64,000 nt of DNA from JAEYOM01 sp036260935 (GCA_036260935.1 DATALQ010000016.1:1-64000), one strand, 5' to 3'; positions 44,701 to 54,362 are shown, numbered from the stretch's first letter. The notes: a model not told the origin generated them from the letters alone. Numbers and translations are program-made.

Positions 44701-46266
44701 ATGTCTCTTGATTTGATAAGGGAGGCCGTAAGGCTGAATCAACCTATAGGCGAGGATACGACCCAGGCCATTGTCGAAAATGATATCATAGTGCCGGATA
44801 TAAAGCCGGATATTGCCCGTATATTGCTTTTGGACGGCGATGCCTTCGTCAACGGTGTCGAGACAGCATCTGACAAAATCAATATATCCGGAACGGTGAG
44901 ATATAAGATACTGTATATCTCTGATGATCCGGAGCAGCCCGTAAAAAGTATAAATACCTCGTCCGGTTTCCGTTATACAATGGATATCCCGGATGCGAGG
45001 CAGGGAATGCAGAGCCGTGTAAAATGCGATATAGAACACTTGGAGTATGATATCCTCAACAGCAGGAAGGTGAATGTAAAGGCGATCCTCAACCTGCACG
45101 GCAGGGTATCCAGTCCGATCGAACAGTATATAACGAGAGATTTTTCAGGAATTGAGGATGTACAGGTTCTGAGAAGCACTATCAGCGTAAACTCCTATAT
45201 CGGGGAATGCAGCGTGGGATGTCCCGTAAGAGAGACCCTCGAGCTGCCGGCGGGAAAACCGACGGTACTTGAGATATTGAGGAATGACGCCAAGGTCTCT
45301 GGCAAGGAATACAAGGTAAGCGACGGAAAGCTCGCCGTCAAAGGAGAATTGAACGTATCGACGCTTTACATCGCGGATGACGAGACTCGCAGCATACAGT
45401 TCATGGAGCACGAGGTACCTTTTACGCAGTTGGTCGATTTGCCGGGAGTTGACGAGGATTCATTCTGCAATGTGGATATCGACCTTGGAGAATTGAGCTT
45501 TGAAGCTGAAGAAGACGCGGACGGAGAGCTCCGCCTGCTCAAATGTGAAACGCAGCTGGACATATATGCCGAAAGCTTCGGGAAGAAGGATATCGAGCTT
45601 GTCGAAGACGCATACAGCCCGAGTTCCAGGATGAGTCTCGAGAAGGAGCAGCTGATGCTTGACGAGCTGGTATCGGATAATAAAGGCCAGGTCACGCTCA
45701 AGGATACGATTATGCTCGACGACAGTGCTCCGGACATCTCCGAGCTTTTCAACATACTTGGTAAACTGTCCATATCAGGGAGCGAAATAACCGAAGACCG
45801 CATAGTGGTGGAAGGCGTTGTTGCGTCCAACATCCTGTATCTGGCAAACAACCAGGATCAGCCCGTATGCTGTGCGGACCGTGAAATACCGTTCAGACAT
45901 TCCCTGGACGTTAAAGGTGCCAAAGCGGGCATGGGCCTGGATGTAGAGATGGACATCGAGCATTGCAGCTACAGCATAATATCGTCGAAGGAAATTGAAG
46001 TAAGGTATAATATAGCATTGAATACCAGGGTTAGCAGACAGGTAGCGATACCGGTCATATCAAAGGCTTTCGAACAGCCTCTTGACGACAAGCGGCTCTT
46101 GCAGCAGCCCAGTGTTACCATATATTTCGCACAGCAGGACGATACATTGTGGAAGGTCGCCAAAAAATACTATACTACTGTGGATGAACTCAGAAAAAAC
46201 AACGGATTCGAGGATAGTGTCCAGCTGGCCGCCGGAGAACAGATCCTTATACCAAGAAAACTCTGA
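44701..46266 (+). CDS. SipL-like DUF3794 protein with C-terminal LysM
   Basis: A 521-residue protein. Repeated DUF3794 (SPOCS) units (VPDIKPDIARILLLDGD at about residue 35; a second copy, LDDSAPDISELFNILGKLSI, at about 340) end in a LysM domain (about 470-521: DDTLWKVAKKYYTTVDELRK). In Clostridioides SipL binds SpoIVA and anchors the coat to the forespore. The ATG at 44701 has GGGGGGAGG upstream; the longer frame from 44668 is rejected. A GTAATATT...TATACATT pair at 44582-44609 is weakly like a sigma-E promoter with long spacing. Confidence 0.88.
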   Translation: MSLDLIREAVRLNQPIGEDTTQAIVENDIIVPDIKPDIARILLLDGDAFVNGVETASDKINISGTVRYKILYISDDPEQPVKSINTSSGFRYTMDIPDARQGMQSRVKCDIEHLEYDILNSRKVNVKAILNLHGRVSSPIEQYITRDFSGIEDVQVLRSTISVNSYIGECSVGCPVRETLELPAGKPTVLEILRNDAKVSGKEYKVSDGKLAVKGELNVSTLYIADDETRSIQFMEHEVPFTQLVDLPGVDEDSFCNVDIDLGELSFEAEEDADGELRLLKCETQLDIYAESFGKKDIELVEDAYSPSSRMSLEKEQLMLDELVSDNKGQVTLKDTIMLDDSAPDISELFNILGKLSISGSEITEDRIVVEGVVASNILYLANNQDQPVCCADREIPFRHSLDVKGAKAGMGLDVEMDIEHCSYSIISSKEIEVRYNIALNTRVSRQVAIPVISKAFEQPLDDKRLLQQPSVTIYFAQQDDTLWKVAKKYYTTVDELRKNNGFEDSVQLAAGEQILIPRKL

Positions 46267-46296
46267 TGTATTTTTTAAGACGAATGAATTATACCT

Positions 46297-46330
46297 AAGT
46301 GCCTGAAAATATGTTTTCGGGCACTTTTTA
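46297..46330 (+). terminator. Terminator after the SipL-like gene
   Basis: A 13-base-pair stem AAGTGCCTGAAAA/TTTTCGGGCACTT with one wobble, followed by TTTATTG. Confidence 0.85.
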
Positions 46331-46392
46331 TTGTATTCATCATGTTTTTTGTATATAATGTACCTTATGATATTGGGTTAACGAGGTACGTT

Positions 46393-47268
46393 ATGGCTGT
46401 TCTTGAAATACCTGCGCACGCTAAAATAAATCTGAGTCTTGACGTACTTGGTAAAAGGCCTGACGGCTATCACGAATTGAGAATGATTATGCAGACTGTC
46501 GAGCTGCACGATACAGTCAGGCTGGAAACAACTGAAGAGACCGCCATAACACTGAAATGCGGAAGCCGGTTCGTACCGGAGGACAGTACAAATACCGCCT
46601 GGAAGGCTGCAGCTTTGTTGATGGACAGATATGGGATAAAAGGCGGGGTCAGGATAAATATTATTAAGCGGATCCCGGTAGCGGCCGGTATGGCAGGCGG
46701 AAGCGCTGACGCCGCAGCTGTGCTGAGAGGTATGAACAAGCTGTTTTCTCTGGGACTTGGCGGCGACACTTTAAGAGAACTCGGAAGGCTGGTAGGTGCT
46801 GATGTGCCGTATTGCATCGAAGGCGGCACAAGGCTCGCGGAAGGTACAGGCGAACGTCTGACTGCTCTGGAGGATTTCGGAGGAGTCGACATACTGCTGG
46901 TCAAACCCGGCATAGGGGTATCCACTGCATGGGTCTATGGGAATCTGAAAGCTGATGAGATCAGGGATGAGGAAAGGCCCGATACCGATACGCTGATACA
47001 GGCGCTTACAGAGCGTGACATCGATACTTTGGCACACAATATGAAGAATGTGCTGGAACGCGTGACGATACCAAGGCACGGCATTATCCGGGAAGCAAAG
47101 GAACGCCTTATGGAGCTGGGCGCACTCGGGAGCATGATGAGCGGGAGCGGGCCGACGGTATTCGGGATCTTCCGCGATGCAGGGTCGGCATCTGAAGCTT
47201 TGCAAAAGCTTTCTGCCGACGACAGGTGGATATGCCGTCAGACGAGGACAGTGGGGCGTACCGCCTGA
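46393..47268 (+). CDS. ispE: 4-diphosphocytidyl-2-C-methyl-D-erythritol kinase
   Basis: A GHMP kinase of the MEP isoprenoid pathway. The protein has 291 residues from MAVLEIPAHAK; GAGGT is 6 bases upstream, so the frame start at 46342 is rejected. HAKINLSLDVLGKRPDGYHE is the substrate motif, PVAAGMAGGSADAAAVL the ATP-binding motif 2, and MSGSGPTVFGIF motif 3. In many Firmicutes ispE follows veg and a spore gene, as here. Confidence 0.96.
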   Translation: MAVLEIPAHAKINLSLDVLGKRPDGYHELRMIMQTVELHDTVRLETTEETAITLKCGSRFVPEDSTNTAWKAAALLMDRYGIKGGVRINIIKRIPVAAGMAGGSADAAAVLRGMNKLFSLGLGGDTLRELGRLVGADVPYCIEGGTRLAEGTGERLTALEDFGGVDILLVKPGIGVSTAWVYGNLKADEIRDEERPDTDTLIQALTERDIDTLAHNMKNVLERVTIPRHGIIREAKERLMELGALGSMMSGSGPTVFGIFRDAGSASEALQKLSADDRWICRQTRTVGRTA

Positions 47269-47376
47269 ACCATGGTCAGGAATGGATGAACAATTGGGTG
47301 GAACGGCAATCTGGCCATAGTGATATGAACTTAAGCTAAAAACTTGCATTGTATAGAATGAAGGAGATGTACTATA

Positions 47377-48063
47377 ATGGCAGGAAAATTGACAAAGGTA
47401 AATCTGAATGACTATAAACCCCTGCGAGAGGTTATTTTCAACACGCTGAGGGAAGCCATCATAGTTGGTGAACTGAAGCCCGGCGAGAGGCTGATGGAAG
47501 TACAGCTTGCAGATAAAATGGGCGTAAGCAGGACTCCGGTCCGCGAAGCCATAAGAAAGCTCGAACTCGAAGGACTGGTCGAGATGCTGCCAAGAAAGGG
47601 CGCTCACGTTGCGGACCTTTCTGTAAAGGACATAATGGACGTTCTCGAGGTCAGAGCAACGCTCGACGGACTGGCTTCTTCACTGTCTGCCTCGAGGATA
47701 ACCGACGATGAGATAAAGGAACTGAAGCATCACCTTTCACAGTTTATCAATTACGTTGAAAAGGATAATCTGCAGGGCTCCATAAAAAAAGACGTGGAGT
47801 TTCACGATATAATATACTGCTCATCAAGAAACGATAAGCTTTTACAGATATCGAACAACCTCAGGGAACAGATACAGAGGTTCAGGGTGATTTATATAAA
47901 GGACTACGGCAGCTCCAGGGAGCTTATCAAGGAGCATACCGAAATATGTGACGCTATTGCCCGGAGGGATCCGGTCGCGGCTATGGAACTGGCGCAGAGG
48001 CACATTAAAAATCAGGAAGAGACAATAATCCGTTTCGTCAAAAAGAACCAGCTTGTGAAATAA
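47377..48063 (+). CDS. GntR/FadR-subfamily regulator (FCD domain)
   Basis: A 228-residue protein. The N-terminal winged helix (LREAIIVGELKPGERLMEVQ, then MGVSRTPVREAIRKLELEGL) is followed by a helical FCD ligand-binding domain with metal-binding candidates (Asp/His in DVEFHDIIYC, HTEICDAI, AQRHIKNQEE). Such regulators usually sense organic acids. The ribosome binding site AAGGAG is well placed. It may regulate genes elsewhere; the nifJ operator-like palindrome at 34857 is of the type these proteins bind. Confidence 0.92.
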   Translation: MAGKLTKVNLNDYKPLREVIFNTLREAIIVGELKPGERLMEVQLADKMGVSRTPVREAIRKLELEGLVEMLPRKGAHVADLSVKDIMDVLEVRATLDGLASSLSASRITDDEIKELKHHLSQFINYVEKDNLQGSIKKDVEFHDIIYCSSRNDKLLQISNNLREQIQRFRVIYIKDYGSSRELIKEHTEICDAIARRDPVAAMELAQRHIKNQEETIIRFVKKNQLVK

Positions 48064-48064
48064 A

Positions 48065-48150
48065 GCGGCTGAACGAATTAGCGGCTGAACGAATTAGCGG
48101 CCGATCGAATTAATGGCCGGACAATATGGAGCGGCCGACCGGAAACAACG
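48065..48150. repeat. Short degenerate tandem repeat
   Basis: Units of 16 bases: GCGGCTGAACGAATTA twice identically, then GCGGCCGATCGAATTA, then two further diverged units built on GGCCG. It follows the GntR gene directly. No coding or terminator role is evident. A separate hairpin at 48183-48227 (AGGTGGA/TCCACCT inside GCCCGG/CCGGGC) lies next to the HMA gene end without a T-run. Confidence 0.65.
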
Positions 48151-48234
48151 GCCGTTCAAACGGTGATTAACAAAAGAGTTCAGCCCGGACAGGTGGAATG
48201 AAAGTCTTCCACCTGACTTAACCGGGCGGAAGTA

Positions 48235-48441
48235 TCATTGCAGCACCTCATAGCCCATTTCGGCTATTTTGCCCTTGATATCCCTTGGCTGCTGCAGCGC
48301 CGGGTCATATGAGACCCTTATGGTCTGTGTTTTCAGATCGACGTCGACCTCATCGATGCCACGCATGTTCCCAAGCTCGCTCTTTATGCGGTTGGAACAT
48401 ATGCTGCAGGAGATCGTTGGTACTGTAAAGGTTGTATCCAT
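48235..48441 (-). CDS. Heavy-metal-associated (HMA) domain protein
   Basis: A 68-residue copper-chaperone-like protein. The fold pattern matches HMA domains: VPTISCSICSNRIKSEL with the CxxC metal site at about residues 12-15, then VDVDLKTQTIRVSYDP and a C-terminal IAEMGYEV. The usual Met before Cys is replaced (TIS-C). A GGAGGT ribosome binding site is 8 bases from the ATG. No copper ATPase or CsoR-like gene is adjacent. Confidence 0.85.
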   Translation of the reverse strand: MDTTFTVPTISCSICSNRIKSELGNMRGIDEVDVDLKTQTIRVSYDPALQQPRDIKGKIAEMGYEVLQ

Positions 48442-48692
48442 GTTTACCTCCGGAATGAATTGAATCCGACTTTTTCTTAACTTGTATTACCTTGACCTTA
48501 TTCTAGAGATTTAATTCTTCCATGGACTTAATTATTTCTGCATTTTATATAAATTCGAGTAAAAATTAAATATTATTAAACAATTACTTTGATTCGACGT
48601 ATAATTGATTGCATCGCAAATTTCAAATATTCGAAACCTGCGGTTTTACGGCAATCGAAGCAGGTTAAAGCAGATAAACGGAGGGGTTTTTG

Positions 48693-50327
48693 ATGGCAAC
48701 CGGGGAATTTTGGTACGATAGTTTCCTCAGCAAGTACAAATCGGGCATCTCGCATGAGTTCCTTTTTTATTTCAATGTCCGCGACCTGGTCGACAATTAC
48801 AGGTACATGGACAGGTACATCTACGAGGAATTCATCAAGCAGAGAGGCTTTGGCATTGTCGCTTTTTACGATATCTCCCGGGGTCTGACCTTCTTCGACG
48901 CGGGCATGGAAAAGGAGTTCAACATCATCACCGCCAATGAGGCCGTAAACCTGATGAATGCGATGCCTTCAAAGATTTTCCCCTTCATTGACAAGGCGCT
49001 TAAGAATACCAAAATGGTACTCTTTATAGATCATGTCGAAAAGATCATTCCGGCAGGCGATATAGCGAGCATGTCTCTTGAGGAAAGGATCGCTCTCATA
49101 TGGATATGCGAGTGGTCGGTCAATGCAAAGATCTCGACTGTGGGCAGCGCTATATTGATGCTTTCCGACAACCTTGCCGATGTAAGCCGCGAGCTTCTCA
49201 AATCCTCATACAGGATCGAGCCTGTTTTCGTAGGGCTGCCCGACGAAGCTCAGCGCAAGGATTATATCGAATATTTACTGAAGGATAACGATATAAAAGC
49301 CAACATAACCTCCGATGAATTTGCCAAACTGTCCTCGGGACTTAGCAAGAAATCCATAAAGGATATAAAATTAAAGTCGGAAGCCGAGGGTGATCCGATA
49401 AGCTTCGACTTCATCAAGGACAAGAAGCATTCAGTCCTCCAGAAGGAGTACGGCGATGTGCTGGAATTCATATATCCTGAGATAGGCTTCGATAACATCG
49501 GCGGTATGGAGAAGGCAAAGGACTACCTGCTGAAGAATGTCGTCAAGCCCATAATGAAAGGGGACCTGAGGAGGGTGCCGATGGGGATCCTGCTGTGTGG
49601 TCCTTCCGGAACAGGTAAAACGCTCCTGGTAAATGCTCTTGCGAAGGCAAGCGGCTTCAACTGCGTCAAGATAGATATGTCGCGCATACTCGGACAATAC
49701 GTGGGAGAAAGCGAAAAGAATTTCAAGAAATGCCTGCTTGGCGCGCAGTCGCAGCATCCGGTAATCATTTTCGTGGATGAGATCGACACTGCCTTCAGAA
49801 GGGGTGACAGCGGTGACAGTGGAGTCAGCAGAAATATTTTCAGCGAATTTTTGCAGTTCACGGGTAATACAAATAATAGGGGAAAAGTTATTTTCATTGC
49901 CGCCACGAACAGGCCGGATCTTATAGATCCCGCGTTGAAGAGGGCGGGAAGGTTCGACAAGAAGATACCGATACTTCTGCCGGACGCCAATGAGCGTGCT
50001 GATATTTTCAGGATAATAATCAAAAAATACGGATTTGAAACAAATGTCGAGGATTTCATGCCTTTCGTCGCCAGTACCGAGAATTATACCGGCGCCGAGA
50101 TAGAAACTGTAGTGCGAAAAGCATACGAGATAGCGAATGAGGGTGATACGGATGGGGCGGTGCTTACGTCGGACATAATAACCCAGGCGATAGACCGCTG
50201 CAGGCCCAGCACACAACAGGTGCAGTTCATGACGATGCTTGCGATCGAGGAATGTGACGATAAGGACCTGCTGCCTGAGAAATATAAAGGTCTGCTGGAT
50301 ACGAAGAGCCTGTCGGTGGAGAGGTAG
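48693..50327 (+). CDS. AAA+ ATPase (Ycf46-like) next to PspA
   Basis: A 544-residue protein. Residues about 1-250 look like a degenerate ATPase domain lacking a Walker A. Residues about 270-480 are an active AAA+ domain: Walker A GPSGTGKT at about 303-310, Walker B IIFVDEID at about 357-364, sensor/Arg region ATNRPDLIDPALKRAGRFDK. The layout recalls Ycf46 and Cdc48/FtsH-type ATPases. GGAGGGG precedes the ATG. It precedes pspA by 149 bases on the same strand with no terminator visible, so it may remodel PspA oligomers. That role is inference. Confidence 0.8.
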   Translation: MATGEFWYDSFLSKYKSGISHEFLFYFNVRDLVDNYRYMDRYIYEEFIKQRGFGIVAFYDISRGLTFFDAGMEKEFNIITANEAVNLMNAMPSKIFPFIDKALKNTKMVLFIDHVEKIIPAGDIASMSLEERIALIWICEWSVNAKISTVGSAILMLSDNLADVSRELLKSSYRIEPVFVGLPDEAQRKDYIEYLLKDNDIKANITSDEFAKLSSGLSKKSIKDIKLKSEAEGDPISFDFIKDKKHSVLQKEYGDVLEFIYPEIGFDNIGGMEKAKDYLLKNVVKPIMKGDLRRVPMGILLCGPSGTGKTLLVNALAKASGFNCVKIDMSRILGQYVGESEKNFKKCLLGAQSQHPVIIFVDEIDTAFRRGDSGDSGVSRNIFSEFLQFTGNTNNRGKVIFIAATNRPDLIDPALKRAGRFDKKIPILLPDANERADIFRIIIKKYGFETNVEDFMPFVASTENYTGAEIETVVRKAYEIANEGDTDGAVLTSDIITQAIDRCRPSTQQVQFMTMLAIEECDDKDLLPEKYKGLLDTKSLSVER

Positions 50328-50476
50328 CAGCAGGTTGCCAGGCAGTTGCCTGCTGCCGTTGAAATAACACGTAAGGTGGCATTAATTAGCTTTACATTGA
50401 GCTTTATTTATTATAAATTATTAATATACAAATATTGGCGGGACGAACCAAATTAATAAACAGGGAGGCTTTAATA

Positions 50477-51205
50477 ATGGGTTTTTTCAGTAGATTGGGT
50501 GCATTGATCAGGGGCTTTTTCGGAAGTTTGCTCGGCGGTGTTGAAGAAAACAATCCGGAACTGCTGTTTGAAGACATCAAGATGCAGATCGACAGGGCTA
50601 GAAGAGAAGCTGAACAGCAGATTCTTGAAATCCAGACCAATGCTGAAATGATAAAGATCGAAATGAAGAATGCGGAAAAGAATCTGGCAGCTGTAAAGGC
50701 CAGGGTCGAATCCGCGCAGAAGCAGGGCGACAAGGAATTGCTCATAGAGTTGCTCATGCAGGAAGAGGAATACCAGGCGACTTACGATACGCATAAGGCT
50801 ACGTATGAAACGGCTATGGCCGAGGTCAGCAAGATCAGGGAGGATTACAAGATATTCGAATCCGAGATGTCGGCCAAGCTTAACGAGCTGAAGACCCTGA
50901 AATCTCAGGCAAAGATGGCCCAGCTCAGGGAAAATATCAACTCTGTGAACGCCAGGTATACTTCCAGGAGTAACACGGTAGGCCATGTAAACGAAAGCAT
51001 GGACAGGGCAAGGGAGCTCGTCAACAAAAAGACGGCACGCGCCAATGCCGTAGAATCTCTGGGCGATACCAATATGGACCTGAAGCTCAAGAGACTTGAC
51101 ATGAACTCGGCAAGGGATAGGGCCAGGGCCAGGGCGGAAGCCATGCTTACCAGCGAACAGGGCTTTGAGGTCAAGGAAAAAGCAGACAATAAGGTATCAC
51201 AGTAA
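50477..51205 (+). CDS. pspA: PspA/IM30 (Vipp1-like) membrane-stress protein
   Basis: A 242-residue coiled-coil protein of the ESCRT-III-like PspA family. The amphipathic N-terminal helix begins MGFFSRLGALIRGFFGSLLG. It is followed by long heptad-rich helices (about residues 35-190) with the usual Gln/Glu/Lys-rich pattern. The ATG at 50477 follows CAGGGAGG; the longer frame from 50435 is rejected. Flanked by an AAA+ ATPase and a membrane coiled-coil protein, it probably stabilises the cytoplasmic membrane. Confidence 0.88.
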   Translation: MGFFSRLGALIRGFFGSLLGGVEENNPELLFEDIKMQIDRARREAEQQILEIQTNAEMIKIEMKNAEKNLAAVKARVESAQKQGDKELLIELLMQEEEYQATYDTHKATYETAMAEVSKIREDYKIFESEMSAKLNELKTLKSQAKMAQLRENINSVNARYTSRSNTVGHVNESMDRARELVNKKTARANAVESLGDTNMDLKLKRLDMNSARDRARARAEAMLTSEQGFEVKEKADNKVSQ

Positions 51206-51310
51206 TTTATATAAGAAGCCCCGGCGCAGCCGGTTTGAATATACTGCCCGGGAGCCGTACTTCCGGCGATTGTACGAGGGCCGGCAGAAGTGGGAACAGG
51301 TGGTTGACCT

Positions 51311-52126
51311 ATGAGATCAAGGATGTTTTTGAAAGCATTGTTCAAACTAAGGAATATAGGGATATTGGCGGGCGCCTTTATACTGGCGGCCATGCTCAGC
51401 GATCAGACGGCGCTGCCGACTTTGCTCGGTTATAACGTCGCACTTCCGGGAGAAATAACAACGGTCGGCGCGCTTGCGGTTTATCTGGCATCCGTGATAC
51501 ACACGCTTTCCAGCAAGAAATTCCATGAGGAATTCAATCAGGGAGAAAAAATCAGGAACATCCGCGAACTGAACCGCCAGGCGAGCCGGTTGGCATCGGA
51601 GGCCCGCAGGAATACAAACAGCACTTATCTCCAGAAGCTGAAGAAGGTTATGGAGGATAAGAACGATATCTTCAACTCATATTCTTCCGGCGAACATAGC
51701 TTTTTGAAGGAAAAAATAACGGAACAGACGCTGACGCTTGTTATAGCTTATCTCAAGCTTCTCAATAACTTCTGTATCAGAAGCCGGGAATTGAGCGGAG
51801 TGGACGTCAGCGCCGTTTCGGCAAGGATCAACAACAATAGCAGAAAGCTGAGCTTTGCAAAGGACGCCCGTATGGCCGAAGACGTCAGGAAGATCATAGA
51901 AATGGACGAAAAACTGATAAGCAGGCTGAAGGACGAGAAAAAGGAACTTGAAAGGATAAGCGCGAAGCTTGATTATATGGAAAGCACCGTGAACATGTTC
52001 AAGCACCAGATAATGTCCAGCGTGGAAAACGAGGATATGCTCGAGCAGCTTGAAACCGCAGTCAATGAGGCGGAGGCGCTTGATGCGGTCCTTGAAGACA
52101 GGCGTAAAAGCAGGGTGCGGCAATAA
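51311..52126 (+). CDS. Membrane protein with long coiled coil, PspA neighbour
   Basis: A 271-residue protein of unknown family. Two N-terminal hydrophobic segments (about residues 12-30 and 45-65) are followed by about 200 residues of charged helices (RNIRELNRQASRLASEARR, ISRLKDEKKELERISAKLDY) with coiled-coil periodicity. The ribosome binding site CAGGTGG is modest. It lies 105 bases after pspA with a terminator downstream at 52197, so it is likely the last gene of the AAA+-pspA unit. It may be a membrane anchor or receptor for PspA. Confidence 0.7.
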   Translation: MRSRMFLKALFKLRNIGILAGAFILAAMLSDQTALPTLLGYNVALPGEITTVGALAVYLASVIHTLSSKKFHEEFNQGEKIRNIRELNRQASRLASEARRNTNSTYLQKLKKVMEDKNDIFNSYSSGEHSFLKEKITEQTLTLVIAYLKLLNNFCIRSRELSGVDVSAVSARINNNSRKLSFAKDARMAEDVRKIIEMDEKLISRLKDEKKELERISAKLDYMESTVNMFKHQIMSSVENEDMLEQLETAVNEAEALDAVLEDRRKSRVRQ

Positions 52127-52196
52127 AGCGGCAGGATGAGCCGGCAGGAACACAAAAAGCCAGATGAAACAACTACGGTGACACAGGCTAAAGCGG

Positions 52197-52228
52197 GGAC
52201 AGGGTAACGATACCTTGTCCTTTTTTGG
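52197..52228 (+). terminator. Terminator after the AAA+-pspA-coiled-coil unit
   Basis: A 10-base-pair stem GGACAGGGTA/TACCTTGTCC (one wobble), loop ACGA, followed by six Ts. Confidence 0.85.
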
Positions 52229-52377
52229 TATGCGCGTAAATCATAGGAATGGTAAATTGTTCCGTTGTTTTGTTTTGCTGACGAAATGTAACAGCGGAAC
52301 CGCCTCTTTGTTTAGGAAAAGAAGGAATATGCCGATATGTGTCGAATTACTCAACTATATTACCAAGGAGAAAGATA

Positions 52378-53964
52378 ATGAAGGAAAGTATAGTTTACTC
52401 ATCGGAATATATTAGCATCCTTGAGCGGGATGATGGGTTTTATATCCAGTCCTTCAAAAAAGGCATGTCCTTCGAACAGTTCCAAAACATTCTGCATGAA
52501 CGCAAAAGTATCAAAATAACCAGTGTGATGACGGTAAGAAACGCTATTATCAACGCTCCCATGCCTCTGGAGAAGTTCGCCGAGGGAATGGAACGCATAA
52601 AAATAGAGCTTGCAGATGATGATGTCCGGGCATATCTGACTTTAGATGTCGGGGAGGAATTGACAGGTTCAGGACGTGCCGAGCTGTTCAAGGAAATCAT
52701 GCTCAAGCTCAAGGAAATGGGAATAACTTACGGTATAAAAAACGAGGTACTCCTGAGCGGCCTGGAAAACAAAAAGAGGCTTCTGGTAGCGGAGGGTATA
52801 ACCCCTGTAAATGGTACCGACTCTATGGTTTCGATGTTCGAGCTCAAGGAAGTCAAGCCTGAAGCAAAGGAAGACGGCAACGTCGATCATTATGAATTGA
52901 ACCTGATCAACAGGGTCACTGAGGGTGAATGGCTCGGTGAGCGCACAGATCCCACGGAAGGCAGGCCGGGAAAAACTGTTAAGGGCAGCACTTTACTGCC
53001 GGTCAAAGGCAGGCTGCTGCCGCTTATTTATGACAAGAATACTGTAAGAGAGGTGTACGAGGGCGGAGTAACGAGGCTGTATTCGAGGATTCCGGGTGCA
53101 GTTCATTATGACGGCGAAAGGATAAGCGTTTCAAACCACCTGGAGATCACGGGAAATATTGATTACAGGACGGGAAACATCAACTTCGACGGCTTCCTGA
53201 CCGTCAAAGGTACTATAGAGGACAGCTTTTCCGTAACTGCCACTCAGGATATAGAGATACTGGGAGATTACGGAGTCGGCGGCGTCAAGGACATAACGAG
53301 CAATGACGGCAGTATCTTCATTAAAGGCGGGATAGCGGGTAATAACAAGGCAATCATATACAGCCGGAAGAATATTTACACCAAATTCGTTTCAGATACG
53401 AACATCGTGTGCGAAGGCAGCGTTCATATAGGCTTTTACTGTCTTAACAGCAATATCAAGGCCAGGGAGGTCATACTGGACTCTCCCAAAGGACAGATAA
53501 TAGGCGGTAATATTGAAGCCGAATTCAGAGTCGTATCGTCCATAATCGGTTCTTCGAGTGAAAAAAGGACCTGCATTACTGTCAAGGGCTTCGACAGGCA
53601 GCTTTTGAAGCAAGCCTTCGATAACACCTCGGCAAATATCGAGGCGCTGAAGGCGGAGCTTGCAAAGGCAAAGCTCGAGGTATCGGTCTACGGAGGAGCA
53701 TCCGGCCTTTCCAGGGAACAGCTTGCCGAGTACGACAGAATAAAGGATAATTATTATGAGTTGAGAGATCGCCTGAGACGGGCTGAGGAGGAAAGAAAAG
53801 CTCTTTCGCAGTACCTCAGGACGCGCGGCGAGGGTGAGATATCTGTTTTGAAGAAGGTTTACCCCAATACGTTGTTTAGCATCAAAAAGAAGCTGAAGGA
53901 GATATCGGTGCCTACTATGAGCACCAGCTTCTGCATAGTAGATGACCAGATAAAGGAGATTTGA
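52378..53964 (+). CDS. DUF342 / FapA family protein
   Basis: A 528-residue protein. The N-terminal half is a mixed alpha/beta domain. Around residue 195 comes the DUF342 signature (GEWLGERTDPTEGRPGKTVK), followed by a beta-helix-like region (SNHLEITGNIDYRTGNINFD, GGIAGNNKAIIYSRKNIYTK). The C-terminal end is a coiled coil (about 430-500). The family is annotated as flagellar assembly protein A, but no flagellar gene is near and the role is unclear. The ATG at 52378 has AAGGAG upstream. It is separated from the PspA unit by a terminator and followed 7 bases later by acpS. Confidence 0.85.
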   Translation: MKESIVYSSEYISILERDDGFYIQSFKKGMSFEQFQNILHERKSIKITSVMTVRNAIINAPMPLEKFAEGMERIKIELADDDVRAYLTLDVGEELTGSGRAELFKEIMLKLKEMGITYGIKNEVLLSGLENKKRLLVAEGITPVNGTDSMVSMFELKEVKPEAKEDGNVDHYELNLINRVTEGEWLGERTDPTEGRPGKTVKGSTLLPVKGRLLPLIYDKNTVREVYEGGVTRLYSRIPGAVHYDGERISVSNHLEITGNIDYRTGNINFDGFLTVKGTIEDSFSVTATQDIEILGDYGVGGVKDITSNDGSIFIKGGIAGNNKAIIYSRKNIYTKFVSDTNIVCEGSVHIGFYCLNSNIKAREVILDSPKGQIIGGNIEAEFRVVSSIIGSSSEKRTCITVKGFDRQLLKQAFDNTSANIEALKAELAKAKLEVSVYGGASGLSREQLAEYDRIKDNYYELRDRLRRAEEERKALSQYLRTRGEGEISVLKKVYPNTLFSIKKKLKEISVPTMSTSFCIVDDQIKEI

Positions 53965-53971
53965 AATTTCT

Positions 53972-54349
53972 ATGTCAGTATTCTGCGGAGTGGATATAAT
54001 CGAGATAGAACGGGTCAGAAAATCCATAGAGGAATTGAGTAGTTTCAAGGATAGAGTGTTTACCAGCAAAGAGATAGATTACTGCGATAAAAGAAATAAG
54101 GCCAGATACGAGAGCTATGCCGCCAGATTTGCCGGAAAGGAAGCGGTTTTAAAAGCGCTTGGGACAGGTTTGGCCGATGGTCTTGAGTGGAAGATGATAG
54201 AAATACTGAACGATGAAAAGGGAAAGCCATACGTAACGCTCTCTCAGAAAGCGCTGGAGCTGTACGAGGATATGGGTGCAAAGGATATCGATATAAGCGT
54301 TTCCCACTGCGGCAGTTATGCCGTGGCGTATGTTGTGATCCAGGCATAG
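53972..54349 (+). CDS. acpS: Holo-[acyl-carrier-protein] synthase
   Basis: Transfers 4'-phosphopantetheine from CoA to acyl carrier protein. The protein has 125 residues, the usual AcpS length. The Mg-binding motif GVDIIEIERV is N-terminal, and RFAGKEAVLKALGTG is the second conserved motif. ISVSHCGSYAVAYVV closes the fold. The AAGGAG ribosome binding site lies at the end of the DUF342 gene, so translation is coupled. It lies 13 bases before yhaO. Confidence 0.96.
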   Translation: MSVFCGVDIIEIERVRKSIEELSSFKDRVFTSKEIDYCDKRNKARYESYAARFAGKEAVLKALGTGLADGLEWKMIEILNDEKGKPYVTLSQKALELYEDMGAKDIDISVSHCGSYAVAYVVIQA

Positions 54350-54362
54350 GGAGGCGTAATAT

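Noticed and set aside
49431..50216. A 261-codon ORF antisense to the AAA+ ATPase gene.
   Set aside because: It is a shadow of the conserved Walker A/B coding region, with no start context or domain.
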